From positions 25,843 through 89,842 of the IMG/VR virus record IMGVR_UViG_3300043570_000998: a DNA stretch of 64,000 nucleotides; one strand, written 5' to 3'. The translations under genes were made by a program, and so were the position numbers. This DNA is from a virus. The notes beneath the pieces are model-generated. The model was given only the letters and a program-made list of their open reading frames with translations. It had not been told where the DNA came from and did no database searches. Below are positions 46,344-54,369 of this stretch, in pieces; position 1 is the first letter of the stretch; each line of letters starts with the position of its first letter.

Positions 46344-47057
46344 ATGAGAGACATTAAGACCTATGCCCAATTGCGTACCTACCTTAATGATGGTAAGCGT
46401 TCGCAGTCACCTAAGACACAGGCTGTTCTTAATATCTTAATCGATAATCCTACTGGAGTGTTTCGTTGTTGTCTTCGTGCTAGGCTACAGGAGCAGGGGA
46501 TTGATGTTGGTCAGCCAGCAGCACAGATCCGTGACCTTCGTGCTAGTGGAGTAAACATTCCCAAGCAACCTAGCAAGGGATACTGTGACACACATAACCG
46601 TACAGACACTCTTGATATGTTAGAAGCACCTTACATTACTGGCAATGATTATGCTCGTGCAATCTATAGCCCTAAAGAAATTAAATCTATTCAAACACTT
46701 CTTGGCAACACTGATGCATTTACAATGATTCGTGTCAGCACTGCACTTGAAGTGGACCATCGCATTCCTGTTGGTCGTATGATGCTCTCGGATGAAGTCA
46801 AGGAGTCTAGGGTTAACGCTACAGACTTTGAGGCGGTAAATAAACAATACCAACTTCTTACTAGAGAAACCAACCTATACAAATCACGTATGTGTGAACG
46901 TTGTGTAGATACAGAAACAAAGCCAGAAGCGTTCCTTGGCATTGAGATACCAAAGTCTATGGGTGGTAACCAACCATTTGTAGAAGGCAAGAATGATTGT
47001 TCGTCTTGTCCATTCGCATTCCCAGAGAAGTTCCGTTCACAAATTAAATTCGCATAG
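46344..47057 (+). CDS. HNH endonuclease, restriction-enzyme like
   Basis: 237 residues. LEVDHRIPVGRM (the D-H of the beta-beta-alpha site), YQLLTRETNLYKSRMCERC (N and first zinc pair) and CSSCPFAFPE. The N-terminal KTQAVLNILIDNPTGVFRCCLRARLQEQGI looks like a winged helix. This layout resembles type II HNH restriction nucleases. Perfect leaderless promoter suggests strong early expression. No partner methylase is in the window. Confidence 0.8.
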   Translation: MRDIKTYAQLRTYLNDGKRSQSPKTQAVLNILIDNPTGVFRCCLRARLQEQGIDVGQPAAQIRDLRASGVNIPKQPSKGYCDTHNRTDTLDMLEAPYITGNDYARAIYSPKEIKSIQTLLGNTDAFTMIRVSTALEVDHRIPVGRMMLSDEVKESRVNATDFEAVNKQYQLLTRETNLYKSRMCERCVDTETKPEAFLGIEIPKSMGGNQPFVEGKNDCSSCPFAFPEKFRSQIKFA

Positions 47058-47065
47058 GAGATACA

Positions 47066-47545
47066 ATGCAAACATTCCTTCCATACGCAGACTTCAATAA
47101 GTCTGCAGAAGTTCTAGATAACCGACGACTCAACAAGCAGATCCTTGAAGGCTATCAAATCCTCAAGGTTCTTGGCAACCCTGACCCTCGTGCTGGATGG
47201 CGTAATCATCCTGCTGTTAAGATGTGGCGTGGTCACGAGTTCTCATTGTTTGGATACGTAATGACTATGGTTGATGAAGCCAAGGCTCGTGGCATCAAGA
47301 CTGATAAGAACGAAGAGAACCTTTGGAATCTTCACGCAGATCGATTCCTTGATTGGGGTGTAGGTGCTCCAGAATGGTGGGGTAACGAAGATAAGATGTC
47401 TCGCATTGTTACTACACACAAAGCTAATCTATATAAGAAAGATCCTATGTACTACCACGAATTTATTGATGCGGTCAATGATACAGACAACAAGCCTTGC
47501 TGCGATACTTGTCAGTACTACTGGGTTACACACGAGGTGGCATAA
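47066..47545 (+). CDS. MSMEG_6728-like pyrimidine-dimer DNA glycosylase
   Basis: 159 residues, AGGAG upstream. MQTFLPYADFNKSAEVLDNRRLNKQILEGYQIL..GWRNHPAVKMWRGHE is the signature of this actinobacterial family, annotated as pyrimidine dimer glycosylase. It ends with a CCDTCQYYW zinc pair. Likely repairs UV damage. Confidence 0.88.
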   Translation: MQTFLPYADFNKSAEVLDNRRLNKQILEGYQILKVLGNPDPRAGWRNHPAVKMWRGHEFSLFGYVMTMVDEAKARGIKTDKNEENLWNLHADRFLDWGVGAPEWWGNEDKMSRIVTTHKANLYKKDPMYYHEFIDAVNDTDNKPCCDTCQYYWVTHEVA

Positions 47546-47748
47546 TGATTAAGTTTGAACACAATATGCTGGTTCTCAATAATGCATTTTCTAATGAGGA
47601 CGTCGAGCAGATCAATGCATTTGCAGAGTATGTTCGTAGCCAAGAACGTGATCGTATCATTGCACTACTTGAATCCAAGAATGAATGGCACTATGCGTTT
47701 TCAGACGTTTCTGATGTTATCGCACTTATTCAAGGAGAGAACAAATGA
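47545..47748 (+). CDS. Small hypothetical protein
   Basis: 67 residues, TAATG coupling with the glycosylase. Acidic helix (NEDVEQINAFAEYVRSQERDRI). No family recognised. Confidence 0.6.
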   Translation: MIKFEHNMLVLNNAFSNEDVEQINAFAEYVRSQERDRIIALLESKNEWHYAFSDVSDVIALIQGENK

Positions 47749-47864
47749 TTCTAGCCTGGACATTGTTTACCGTAGGACTCGTTCTAGGTCTGATGGGTGG
47801 ACTCACTTGGGTAACCTGGTGGTTTGCTATTGCATTTAAAGACTATAAGCCTGAATCTGAATAA
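47745..47864 (+). CDS. Tiny membrane protein
   Basis: 39 residues, AAGGAGAG upstream. One membrane span (TLFTVGLVLGLMGGLTWVTW) and a charged tail. ATGA-type coupling. Confidence 0.55.
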   Translation: MILAWTLFTVGLVLGLMGGLTWVTWWFAIAFKDYKPESE

Positions 47865-47905
47865 ATAGTTCGGCGGAAAAGTTCGGCGGTATAGAGGACC
47901 TAAGC

Positions 47906-47934
47906 TTGACAAGCAAGCAAGTAATTGGTATAAT
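47906..47934 (+). promoter_or_regulatory. Promoter TTGACA-17-TATAAT
   Basis: Perfect -35 and -10 with 17-base spacing; AAGGAG then TTG start at 47961. Confidence 0.92.
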
Positions 47935-47960
47935 AGATATAACACAACAAGGAGAACACA

Positions 47961-48182
47961 TTGACAGTTAAGAAAACATACGATGCATTTGATGCACGTG
48001 GATGGAAGACACACGATGGCAAGGATCGAAGGATTACGCTGTATGTGCAAGGACAGCACGGAAGCGTACAGCACGATCTTTCATTGGCAGAGGTTGTTGA
48101 ATTGCAGGAACTCTTGGCACGAGCTGTTGCTCAGTCTGCTGAAGAGCCTAATAACAATCCCTGGAACGAGACTCCATTCTAA
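47961..48182 (+). CDS. Small hypothetical protein
   Basis: 73 residues, TTG start 7 bases after AAGGAGA. Basic beta part (DRRITLYVQGQHGSVQHDL) then acidic helix. Followed by a strong terminator. Confidence 0.7.
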   Translation: MTVKKTYDAFDARGWKTHDGKDRRITLYVQGQHGSVQHDLSLAEVVELQELLARAVAQSAEEPNNNPWNETPF

Positions 48183-48203
48183 TTCGGAGGTAGACGCAAA
48201 TAG

Positions 48204-48235
48204 TGAGGGGTAACGAAAGTTGCCCCTCATTTGTT
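48204..48235 (+). terminator. Rho-independent terminator with GAAA loop
   Basis: Stem TGAGGGGTAAC / GTTGCCCCTCA (G-U allowed), GAAA tetraloop, then TTTGTT. Confidence 0.92.
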
Positions 48236-48236
48236 A

Positions 48237-48242
48237 TATAAT
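48237..48242 (+). promoter_or_regulatory. -10 element, leaderless start
   Basis: TATAAT-N6-ATG (48249), directly after the terminator. Confidence 0.65.
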
Positions 48243-48248
48243 AATAGT

Positions 48249-48875
48249 ATGGAAACCACCCTAGTTAAATTGGTCCCATTGAAGGAAGGTCACGCCAGTG
48301 GTCTATACTTTAGCGTTGGGGCAAATGATAATGTGTTTCGTAATCTATTATGGGACACACCACAGTCAATCCTTGACTATGCCATAATCGTAAAGCAAAT
48401 CAAAAAGAATAATAATAAAAGCTTTGCGGTTATAGATAAAGCCACAAAACAAATTGTTGGCACAACATCCTATGTTGATTACTCCAAGCACGATAGGTCA
48501 GCAGAAATTGGCGGTACATTCTATTCAGAGTCAGTATGGAAAAGTCACATTAACACCCATAGTAAATACCTTATGCTGCAATATGCATTTGAGGTATTGG
48601 AGTGTGAGAGAGTAGCCTTCAAGACAGATGCACTCAACGAACGATCTCAGAAAGCAATCCTGCGTCTAGGTGCTACCTACGAAGGAACTAAGCGTCATAA
48701 CAAACTACGACCTGATGGAACCTGGAGAGACACCTCATACTTCTCTATTCTTGGAGATGAATGGGATGACATCAAAGCTACAATTTTCGGGGGAATTAAA
48801 AGTGATAACGAATATCCCCTATATAACAACATACCTATAACACCTATAGGAACATATAAGTCTATGTGGTTTTAG
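48249..48875 (+). CDS. GNAT acetyltransferase (RimJ/RimL type)
   Basis: 208 residues from the leaderless-type ATG. SFAVIDKATKQIVGTTSYVDYSKHDRSAEIGGTFY then LMLQYAFEVLECERVAFKTDALNERSQKAILRLGATYEG: acetyl-CoA site and the RimJ/RimL NERS-Q-AI motif. Last plus-strand gene before the convergent gap. Target unknown. Confidence 0.88.
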   Translation: METTLVKLVPLKEGHASGLYFSVGANDNVFRNLLWDTPQSILDYAIIVKQIKKNNNKSFAVIDKATKQIVGTTSYVDYSKHDRSAEIGGTFYSESVWKSHINTHSKYLMLQYAFEVLECERVAFKTDALNERSQKAILRLGATYEGTKRHNKLRPDGTWRDTSYFSILGDEWDDIKATIFGGIKSDNEYPLYNNIPITPIGTYKSMWF

Positions 48876-48945
48876 GGATATAGAGCTGTTTGAGATCAAG
48901 GATAATAGCCCCACACAGCCCATTCTGAGGCTTCTGAGGACACAT

Positions 48946-48966
48946 TTATCCACAGTTTTATCCACA
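48946..48966 (+). promoter_or_regulatory. Tandem DnaA-box-like sites
   Basis: TTATCCACA at 48946-48954 and 48958-48966, spaced 12 bases start to start, same orientation. Confidence 0.7.
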
Positions 48967-49572
48967 ATCATCTTACTGATATGGATATTATCTGACTGAA
49001 AGAGGATGTTGGATAAGTTGTTTGATGTACTGACTATATATAGTAGGCGTTCGTAATCCCAAACACTACATCTTGTGTCCCCATATACGCCAAACATCCC
49101 TTCTAGCACATCTACCCCCATTTGTCAACCCCTATATGTAGTGTATTTTATGCCCAGAAACCACTATATATTGTGTATAAACATATCAAAACATTCTATT
49201 TTATATCAGAAAATGTACAATTTGTGCAAGAATCTGGGAAAAATAATCAAGGGTTCGTAATGTCTATGTTTGTTATTATATAGGGGATAATGGGTATACT
49301 TAGCTGCCCCAAAATATTTATATCAAACCATCCTATTAGACATATCCACATTTCGGGGGTATCAAATAGAAGATCGTAATCCTTTAGTATATATATTACC
49401 TATAGGGGAAATACTCTATCATCTGATACCCTCCAAACTTTCTGGGATTTTTTGGAAAGGGTTCTTAATGTCTGTAGAATTTGGGAAATATATTTAGGGG
49501 TTCGTAATAGCTGTTCGTAAAGGTGTTTGTTAGTATGTTATAACATTTTGCGCAGCCACCTGGGGATAACTC

Positions 49573-49601
49573 TGTGGATAGAGCTACCCCCCTGTGGATA
49601 G
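49573..49601 (-). promoter_or_regulatory. Two reverse-oriented DnaA-box-like sites
   Basis: TGTGGATAG at 49573-49581 and 49593-49601, one mismatch from consensus. They face the 48946 pair. Confidence 0.5.
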
Positions 49602-49602
49602 A

Positions 49603-49881
49603 TTACTCTGACTCTAGCGGAGTATCCCCTGTAGCCATAAGCAAATCGTCTAGCGAAATCCAGCCCTCGTCTTCTGTACCAAGACCAGAAAGCAAAAGGT
49701 CAAAGGTTTCGTCAATAAACTTATTGGACAATTCTGTTCCCTTGACAACTCCCTCGGACAAGGCATAAGCCAAAGGCAAGCCCATATCGTTATATTGGAT
49801 AAAGTCCTCGAACTGTTCATCATCACGAAAGTTTAGCCAAAGGTCAGCAAGGATAAGACACTTGTTCTCAAATGTAGTCAT
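49603..49881 (-). CDS. Small acidic hypothetical protein
   Basis: 92 residues from the ATG at 49881 (49902 possible). Acidic, helical, ending EDEGWISLDDLLMATGDTP. Last gene of the minus-strand bank. Confidence 0.6.
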   Translation of the reverse strand: MTTFENKCLILADLWLNFRDDEQFEDFIQYNDMGLPLAYALSEGVVKGTELSNKFIDETFDLLLSGLGTEDEGWISLDDLLMATGDTPLESE

Positions 49882-50062
49882 TGTGTTTGCTCTCTTTCTC
49901 ATCTTTTAGAAAATCTGCCATAAGCAGGATACGGTTGATTGTTACATTGGGTGACAGTTGGTGAACATAAAGTGAAATCATTTCCAAATCCAAACGCAAG
50001 TCTGAAATCATATCTGATAATCGCTTTGCCACCTTTTCCTCGTCTGTTACTATTTTTCTCAT
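49868..50062 (-). CDS. Small hypothetical protein
   Basis: 64 residues from the ATG at 50062, which has GAGGAGT upstream; a longer frame to 50128 overlaps the promoter. Helical. Overlaps the next gene. Confidence 0.65.
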   Translation of the reverse strand: MRKIVTDEEKVAKRLSDMISDLRLDLEMISLYVHQLSPNVTINRILLMADFLKDEKESKHNDYI

Positions 50063-50077
50063 ATTACTCCTCAATCC

Positions 50078-50106
50078 ATTATACCAAAAGTGGGGCAGGA
50101 ACGCAA
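50078..50106 (-). promoter_or_regulatory. Promoter TTGCGT-17-TATAAT
   Basis: TATAAT (50078-50083 on the complement), 17-base spacer, TTGCGT. Near-consensus type, not the reiterated element. Confidence 0.7.
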
Positions 50107-50207
50107 GTGCTGAAAGGAATAAAGTCACTTACGTCCCCACCCAGTTTGTAGACGGAACCCCCATTCAACGTCTACTGTCCGTCACGCCATTGTGACAGGC
50201 TATGTGT

Positions 50208-50543
50208 CTATATATAGTTAAGGGCTAGAGCACCTGGACGACGCTCTCCCAAATCGATCCCCTTGAGTATCTTACCAATACGACGTGTAGGAATCTTTAC
50301 CTCGTTGGCAAACACCCACCAGTCACTGCCGTACTCGTCCATAGGGAACTGGTCTGCAAGCCACTCAGTCTCATAGAAGTCACACTTGATGAGGACACCA
50401 GTTTCAATGTTACGAATACCTTCGTCATCCTCTTCCCTGATGTATACTTCAATGGTTAGTTTGTCATCCCACCAGGTCCCCAACTCTTTCGTGTAGAACT
50501 CCTTGTAGAACATATTTAGGTCTAGCGTTCTATACCCTCGCAT
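50208..50543 (-). CDS. Hypothetical protein
   Basis: 111 residues. Trp/Asp-rich with beta strands (KLTIEVYIREEDDEG). No family recognised. Shares a transcript with the 172-residue gene upstream. Confidence 0.65.
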   Translation of the reverse strand: MRGYRTLDLNMFYKEFYTKELGTWWDDKLTIEVYIREEDDEGIRNIETGVLIKCDFYETEWLADQFPMDEYGSDWWVFANEVKIPTRRIGKILKGIDLGERRPGALALNYI

Positions 50544-50557
50544 AATTACCTTTCGAT

Positions 50558-51076
50558 TTAGAAGTGGAAGTCAACAGGGACAAGGAACCAAAGTGTACCG
50601 TTGTTGATACGGTCTTTAGTCATATGAACAGGATTAGTTGACCAGTTCTCAAGGTCAAAGAAGTAGGAGTTGAAGTCCCAGTTACCCTGAGCCATATCAA
50701 TCATCTTGCCGAGGGTATAGAGTTTCATAGAGTAGTCCATAGTACCGTCAAACTCATCAAAGTAAGAATCAAGATTGATGTTGCTCTGCTCCCACTCGGC
50801 ACGGTAACGACGGAATTCTGAAAGACGTGACTCAATGCATTCATCTAGAATCTTCTCGAATGCTTCACTATCTTTAGAAGAAACAACCATACTCTCGTCA
50901 CCGTCTTTGTATGGGTCAGCGTTAGGATTGAAACGTCCACCACCAGTTACGAACCAGTCGTACCAAGAAGTAGTGGAACCGTCATTGCCAAGCATTGATT
51001 CTAAAGTTGAACGAATACTGTAAATGGCTTCTTCAGGGGAATCAGCCTTTACTGCGATGTATTGTAGAACGTGCAT
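50558..51076 (-). CDS. Hypothetical protein
   Basis: 172 residues. Starts as a ferredoxin-like strand-helix (MHVLQYIAVKADSPEEAIYSI), then WYDWFVTGGGRFNP. The pattern AVKADSPEEA resembles phage proteins that take host-like beta-alpha folds. Role unknown. Confidence 0.7.
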   Translation of the reverse strand: MHVLQYIAVKADSPEEAIYSIRSTLESMLGNDGSTTSWYDWFVTGGGRFNPNADPYKDGDESMVVSSKDSEAFEKILDECIESRLSEFRRYRAEWEQSNINLDSYFDEFDGTMDYSMKLYTLGKMIDMAQGNWDFNSYFFDLENWSTNPVHMTKDRINNGTLWFLVPVDFHF

Positions 51077-51105
51077 TTGTTTTTCCTTTTGTTGTAAGTT
51101 ATCTT

Positions 51106-51134
51106 ATTATATCAAGATTCGGGGTTTTTGTCAA
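51106..51134 (-). promoter_or_regulatory. Promoter TTGACA-17-TATAAT
   Basis: Perfect hexamers and spacer on the complement strand, 30 bases before the 172-residue gene. Confidence 0.9.
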
Positions 51135-51291
51135 GAGGTTCGTAAGGGAACTTTGTCATTAGGTGTTCGTATGCTTCGACGATACCTTGCAGGTAGTCAG
51201 AACCTTGTCCATCTTGTAAGACAGACTCTTCCCAATCCTCAAGAACGTCAGGGTATTGATTAGTTATATAAGATAAGATCTGATTATCCAT
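51112..51291 (-). CDS. Small hypothetical protein
   Basis: 59 residues from the ATG at 51291 with GGAGAA upstream. Helical, Gln/Tyr-rich. Its end overlaps the promoter of the downstream gene. Confidence 0.6.
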   Translation of the reverse strand: MDNQILSYITNQYPDVLEDWEESVLQDGQGSDYLQGIVEAYEHLMTKFPYEPLDKNPES

Positions 51292-51398
51292 TACAGTTCT
51301 CCTACTACTACCTTGCCAAAACAATCAGTACAAAGATAGTTATAGTCTTCTACATCTGCATACACAGCATAATTGGTACATCCATTTATCTCACACAT
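51291..51398 (-). CDS. Tiny zinc-ribbon protein
   Basis: 35 residues. CEINGC and CTDC pairs. Stop-start overlaps with both neighbours support it. Confidence 0.6.
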   Translation of the reverse strand: MCEINGCTNYAVYADVEDYNYLCTDCFGKVVVGEL

Positions 51399-51565
51399 TA
51401 TTCATTGTCCTGAATCTCAAAGTCCCACTCTGCGTGGTTCTTGTATGGGTCAAAGTCATCTAGAATCCAGTCGTCCAATGAGGCATAGGCTGCATCCTCA
51501 CTCTCTGCTTCAACAGGAACGAGATACTCAGTACGCACGGTTGCTGTGATTAGATATTTACGCAT
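51398..51565 (-). CDS. Small acidic hypothetical protein
   Basis: 55 residues. TATVRTEYLVPVEAESEDAAYA: a strand then an SEDAA helix, the same fold-like start as the proteins at 52152 and 52823. Acidic end. Confidence 0.6.
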   Translation of the reverse strand: MRKYLITATVRTEYLVPVEAESEDAAYASLDDWILDDFDPYKNHAEWDFEIQDNE

Positions 51566-51800
51566 ACACCCTCTTATCGTCAGTTACAAATACATCTTCA
51601 ATCCACGGCTTCTCGGTAACGAAATAGCCAAGACGATTGAATCGGCGGTAGCCATTGGTTAGATTAGCGTACCGTCCATCTCCGTCAATCATTGTCCAAA
51701 CATAGTTAGGCAAAGTACCGTCAGGGATATCGTCAAGGTCATCGTAAGCCAATGGGGTAGTTGGCAGATAGGTGTCTTCCCATTCGTCCCAAGTAATCAT
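51558..51800 (-). CDS. Small acidic hypothetical protein
   Basis: 80 residues. Asp/Tyr/Trp-rich, reads WTMIDGDGRYANL..GYRRFNRLGYFV. No family recognised. TAATG coupling upstream. Confidence 0.6.
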   Translation of the reverse strand: MITWDEWEDTYLPTTPLAYDDLDDIPDGTLPNYVWTMIDGDGRYANLTNGYRRFNRLGYFVTEKPWIEDVFVTDDKRVYA

Positions 51801-51991
51801 TACTCTACAATCTCCATTTCGATACAGTTATAAAGGTCTTCCCCTTGATAAGACATCTGAACTAGGTCTTGTGCCATAGTCTCTCTGAAATAATCTAGTT
51901 TCTCTTCTAGAGTTGCTTCCTCGCTAAACATCTCAAAGAGTGGGTCTTCGTCAAGGTTGAACTCAAAGGTAATAGTTCCTCGTGCAATCAT
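51800..51991 (-). CDS. Small acidic hypothetical protein
   Basis: 63 residues. TITFEFNLDEDPLFEMFSEEATLEEKLDYF. Strongly acidic; DNA-mimic type is possible but unproven. Confidence 0.6.
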   Translation of the reverse strand: MIARGTITFEFNLDEDPLFEMFSEEATLEEKLDYFRETMAQDLVQMSYQGEDLYNCIEMEIVE

Positions 51992-52152
51992 TACTTATCT
52001 CCAAAGTTATTGCTGTCATAGGGGTCAATCATTGCTTCCCAATCACCGTCAGGCATATCTTCGTGCTGAATGATAGCCAACTCGATTGCTTGCTCTTCGC
52101 TATCTGCTTCTACCCAATAGGTAGCATTGTATTCTACTTGATAAGTCTTCAT
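51991..52152 (-). CDS. Small acidic hypothetical protein
   Basis: 53 residues. YQVEYNATYWVEADSEEQAIELA: same strand-(E)ADSEEQA-helix pattern as the 51398 and 52611 proteins, so likely paralogues. Confidence 0.6.
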   Translation of the reverse strand: MKTYQVEYNATYWVEADSEEQAIELAIIQHEDMPDGDWEAMIDPYDSNNFGDK

Positions 52153-52153
52153 C

Positions 52154-52327
52154 TTACTCCTCGTCCATAAATTTGATGAATGTCTTTATTAGGTTTAGTC
52201 CAATTATAGCATTGAGGTACGACACGGAACTATCGTTCAGCAACTCGTCAATCTTGGTCGTAATCTCTTGCTTGACAGATTCCCTGGATTCTAAAATGGC
52301 ATCCGTAATCATTTCTCTGCTGGTCAT
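52154..52327 (-). CDS. Small helical hypothetical protein
   Basis: 57 residues, AAGGTGTCC upstream region. Helical, ending KTFIKFMDEE. Coupled to its neighbours. Confidence 0.55.
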   Translation of the reverse strand: MTSREMITDAILESRESVKQEITTKIDELLNDSSVSYLNAIIGLNLIKTFIKFMDEE

Positions 52328-52554
52328 AAGGACACCTTCCCATAGTCGTCAAATTCTTCAGCCTTGCCCTCGTCTTCCCAATCTGAATTGAGACTCCAGT
52401 TCTTAGCATCATCGTTGAAAAGACTAATAAGCATATTCTGAGATTCATCATCAAACCTGCCAATGTCCCACTCGTCCGTGCCTACAATAGCAAACTTGAT
52501 TTCGGCAGGGTATTTGTTGTGGTCATAAATATAAACCATTACCTTAGTACTCAT
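52324..52554 (-). CDS. Small acidic hypothetical protein
   Basis: 76 residues. VMVYIYDHNKYPAEIKFAIVG then Asp/Asn/Trp-rich acidic end. No family recognised. Confidence 0.6.
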   Translation of the reverse strand: MSTKVMVYIYDHNKYPAEIKFAIVGTDEWDIGRFDDESQNMLISLFNDDAKNWSLNSDWEDEGKAEEFDDYGKVSL

Positions 52555-52621
52555 TGCTCATATCCTCTCCACAGAACATACAGTAGTCACCGTCATTAGG
52601 GACACAGTTATCACTCTTCAT
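52544..52621 (-). CDS. Tiny zinc-ribbon-like peptide
   Basis: 25 residues with CVPND..CMFCG. Overlaps both neighbours. Weakly supported but the Cys pattern matches other peptides of this bank. Confidence 0.4.
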   Translation of the reverse strand: MKSDNCVPNDGDYCMFCGEDMSNEY

Positions 52622-52823
52622 CTTCAGGCTCACATTCACACTCTTCAATGTCTGATTCACAGTCTTCACACACTTCTCCATCTTCTTCAATCTCTAACTC
52701 ATCAGTACCGTGATAGTAGTCATTGAGATTTTTGAGGAAGATATCATAAGCCTCATCTTCAGTTTCAGCAATGATACCCTCAGCCACATATTCATATGTA
52801 GCACGAACATCAAACTTCTTCAT
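52611..52823 (-). CDS. Small acidic protein with Cys-rich tail
   Basis: 70 residues from the ATG at 52823. VRATYEYVAEGIIAETEDEAYDIF (strand then acidic helix) and CEDCESDIEECECEPEDEE. Downstream of the first copy of the reiterated promoter. Confidence 0.65.
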   Translation of the reverse strand: MKKFDVRATYEYVAEGIIAETEDEAYDIFLKNLNDYYHGTDELEIEEDGEVCEDCESDIEECECEPEDEE

Positions 52824-52852
52824 TTCATACCTTTCATTAGGGGATACTTCTA

Positions 52853-52881
52853 TTATACTGCGTACCACCGACATAAAACAA
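52853..52881 (-). promoter_or_regulatory. Reiterated promoter element, copy 1
   Basis: TGTTTTATGTCGGTGGTA then N5 and TATAAT on the complement. Drives the gene starting at 52823. The box GGGGCGCA lies 75 bases upstream. Confidence 0.75.
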
Positions 52882-52968
52882 GAGGAATTCGGGTGATTTT
52901 TTTAGAGGTTCGTAATTGATTTTTAATGATTAACTATCTATGTTTAGAAATTTTGGGGCGCAGCTCCT

Positions 52969-52977
52969 GTGGATAAC
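52969..52977 (-). promoter_or_regulatory. DnaA-box-like site
   Basis: TGTGGATAA, perfect consensus on the complement, adjacent to the GGGGCGCA box. Confidence 0.55.
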
Positions 52978-53004
52978 TTATCCCCAATCGATCCCCCTAG
53001 GGGG

Positions 53005-53025
53005 AGGCAGTTTAGACTGTTGCCT
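53005..53025 (-). other. Post-stop hairpin 1
   Basis: AGGCA / TGCCT stem with a CAGTCTAAAC-type loop, 13 bases after the DUF932 stop. Related hairpins follow two more genes. No U-run, so not a standard terminator. Confidence 0.5.
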
Positions 53026-53037
53026 AGCAGTTAGGGA

Positions 53038-54060
53038 TTAGACTCCCAGCATTACGGAAGCAACGACACGAGCAAGACGGTTCTTCTCTGCCGTGATAGC
53101 AGGGTCAAAACCACTAGCACCAGCCAAGATGTTTTCGGTGTTACCACCACGAGCAGTCCTGTGCCAATCAAGGCGTTCGGTGAGAGCGTTGAGAGTACCC
53201 CACGCCGTTCCTGTAATCGTGTTGTTGAAGTCACCAACATAAATGTCGTTGATGAGGTCAATCTTGTTCTCGTGCTTTTTGAACGAACCCTTGCTATCCT
53301 TTTCAGGAGCAGGGTAAGCGAGAGCAACAATCTGGTCAAACTCTGCCTTTGTGACTTCGGTTTCAATCATAGCGTTAGCCATAATGGAAAACTCGTCAAG
53401 GTAAGTCTGTGCCAAGCCCAATGCTTCACGAGCAACTTGAACCTTACCGTCAGCAGTCTGCGTGTGACGGATTTTGAACGACTGCTTGACATTACGCCAC
53501 TTGCCAACTCCGCCACCAAGAGCAAGGTTGAGAGTGTTAGCACACACAACACGAACAGGCGTGATACTTGCCATAATGGAGATAGAGCCGTCGTGACTTG
53601 TGTTGATGAGTAGGTAGTTGTCAATCTTGTCAGCACGACCATTAGGGTCAAGCGTGATTGAATTGTCAAGAGCAAGCGAGCCAAAGACTACACGACCACC
53701 CTTGATTGAACCAGCGGTTTCCCAACGACCACCACCGTCAAGCAGGTTGTCACCAAAAGTGAACAAGTCCTCGTTTTGGAGAGTGTGGTATCGTTCTCCA
53801 ACTACGCCAAGCACATCATTCTGTGTCTTGTCAAATGGGTTAGTACGGCAGACAAAGTAGTTTGTCTTGTCCGATACATATCCCTCTGGAAATGACAGTT
53901 CTTCCAAACGGACATTCCAATTATCAAGGTGAGCGAGTTTGAGCATTTCGGAAGTCTTTACTTCCTCTTCAAACACAGTACCCAACTTGTGCCAAGCAGG
54001 TTCTCGCAAAGAAGCAAAAGCCACTTCGCCATTAGCACCAATTTCTAAATCGTGAGCCAT
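53038..54060 (-). CDS. DUF932 family (TIGR03299-like) phage/plasmid protein
   Basis: 340 residues. MAHDLEIGANGEVAFASLREPAWHKLGTV is the characteristic start; GVVGERYHTLQNEDLF, SHDGSISIMASITPVRVVCANTLNLAL and GTAWGTLNALTERLDW follow in family order. Function not established; common in large actinophages. Appears less AT-rich than its neighbours by eye. Confidence 0.92.
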   Translation of the reverse strand: MAHDLEIGANGEVAFASLREPAWHKLGTVFEEEVKTSEMLKLAHLDNWNVRLEELSFPEGYVSDKTNYFVCRTNPFDKTQNDVLGVVGERYHTLQNEDLFTFGDNLLDGGGRWETAGSIKGGRVVFGSLALDNSITLDPNGRADKIDNYLLINTSHDGSISIMASITPVRVVCANTLNLALGGGVGKWRNVKQSFKIRHTQTADGKVQVAREALGLAQTYLDEFSIMANAMIETEVTKAEFDQIVALAYPAPEKDSKGSFKKHENKIDLINDIYVGDFNNTITGTAWGTLNALTERLDWHRTARGGNTENILAGASGFDPAITAEKNRLARVVASVMLGV

Positions 54061-54089
54061 TGTATACCTTTCGTTTTGTTGTTAGTTCT

Positions 54090-54118
54090 ATTATACAGCC
54101 GACCACCGACATATAACT
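54090..54118 (-). promoter_or_regulatory. Reiterated promoter element, copy 2
   Basis: AGTTATATGTCGGTGGTC-N5-TATAAT on the complement; GGGGCGCA box 63 bases upstream. Followed by AAAGGTATACA and the DUF932 ATG. Confidence 0.85.
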
Positions 54119-54206
54119 ATTTCAGGGAACATTTTGGGAGCTTCGTAACCTAACCGTAATAAGTATGTTCTAACAAATCGGGGGCGCAAATCGATCCCCT
54201 ACCCAT

Positions 54207-54258
54207 ACAAAAATCCCCCTGTTTACCAGCAGTCTATCCAGACCACTTCACAGGGGGA
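54207..54258 (-). terminator. Terminator after minus-strand tRNA-Asp
   Basis: Stem TCCCCCTGT / ACAGGGGGA (27-base loop with an inner GTCT/AGAC hairpin), then a U-run on the complement. Confidence 0.75.
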
Positions 54259-54369
54259 CTAATGTGTGAAAGTTTATTTTAGTAAAGACCCATCATTTCA
54301 CCGTAGTAACTTCTTTACCTAGACAGTTCCTATATATCAACTGACAACTTCAACCTCTGTTTCAAGGTG

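Larger units (their letters stand above)
48876..49602. other. Convergent gene-free AT-rich region, candidate replication origin
   Basis: About 730 bases without a supportable gene. It has two perfect TTATCCACA boxes at one end and two TGTGGATAG boxes at the other, repeated TTCGTAA words (near 49049, 49253, 49500, 49512; variants elsewhere) and many TATA-rich stretches. A TTTGCGCA word lies at 49548. The DnaA-type boxes plus AT-rich centre are what an origin looks like. Confidence 0.55.

Noticed and set aside
48819-49260. Frames of 61-100 codons in the candidate origin
   Set aside because: No ribosome sites, low-complexity translations, and the sequence is better explained as AT-rich regulatory DNA.
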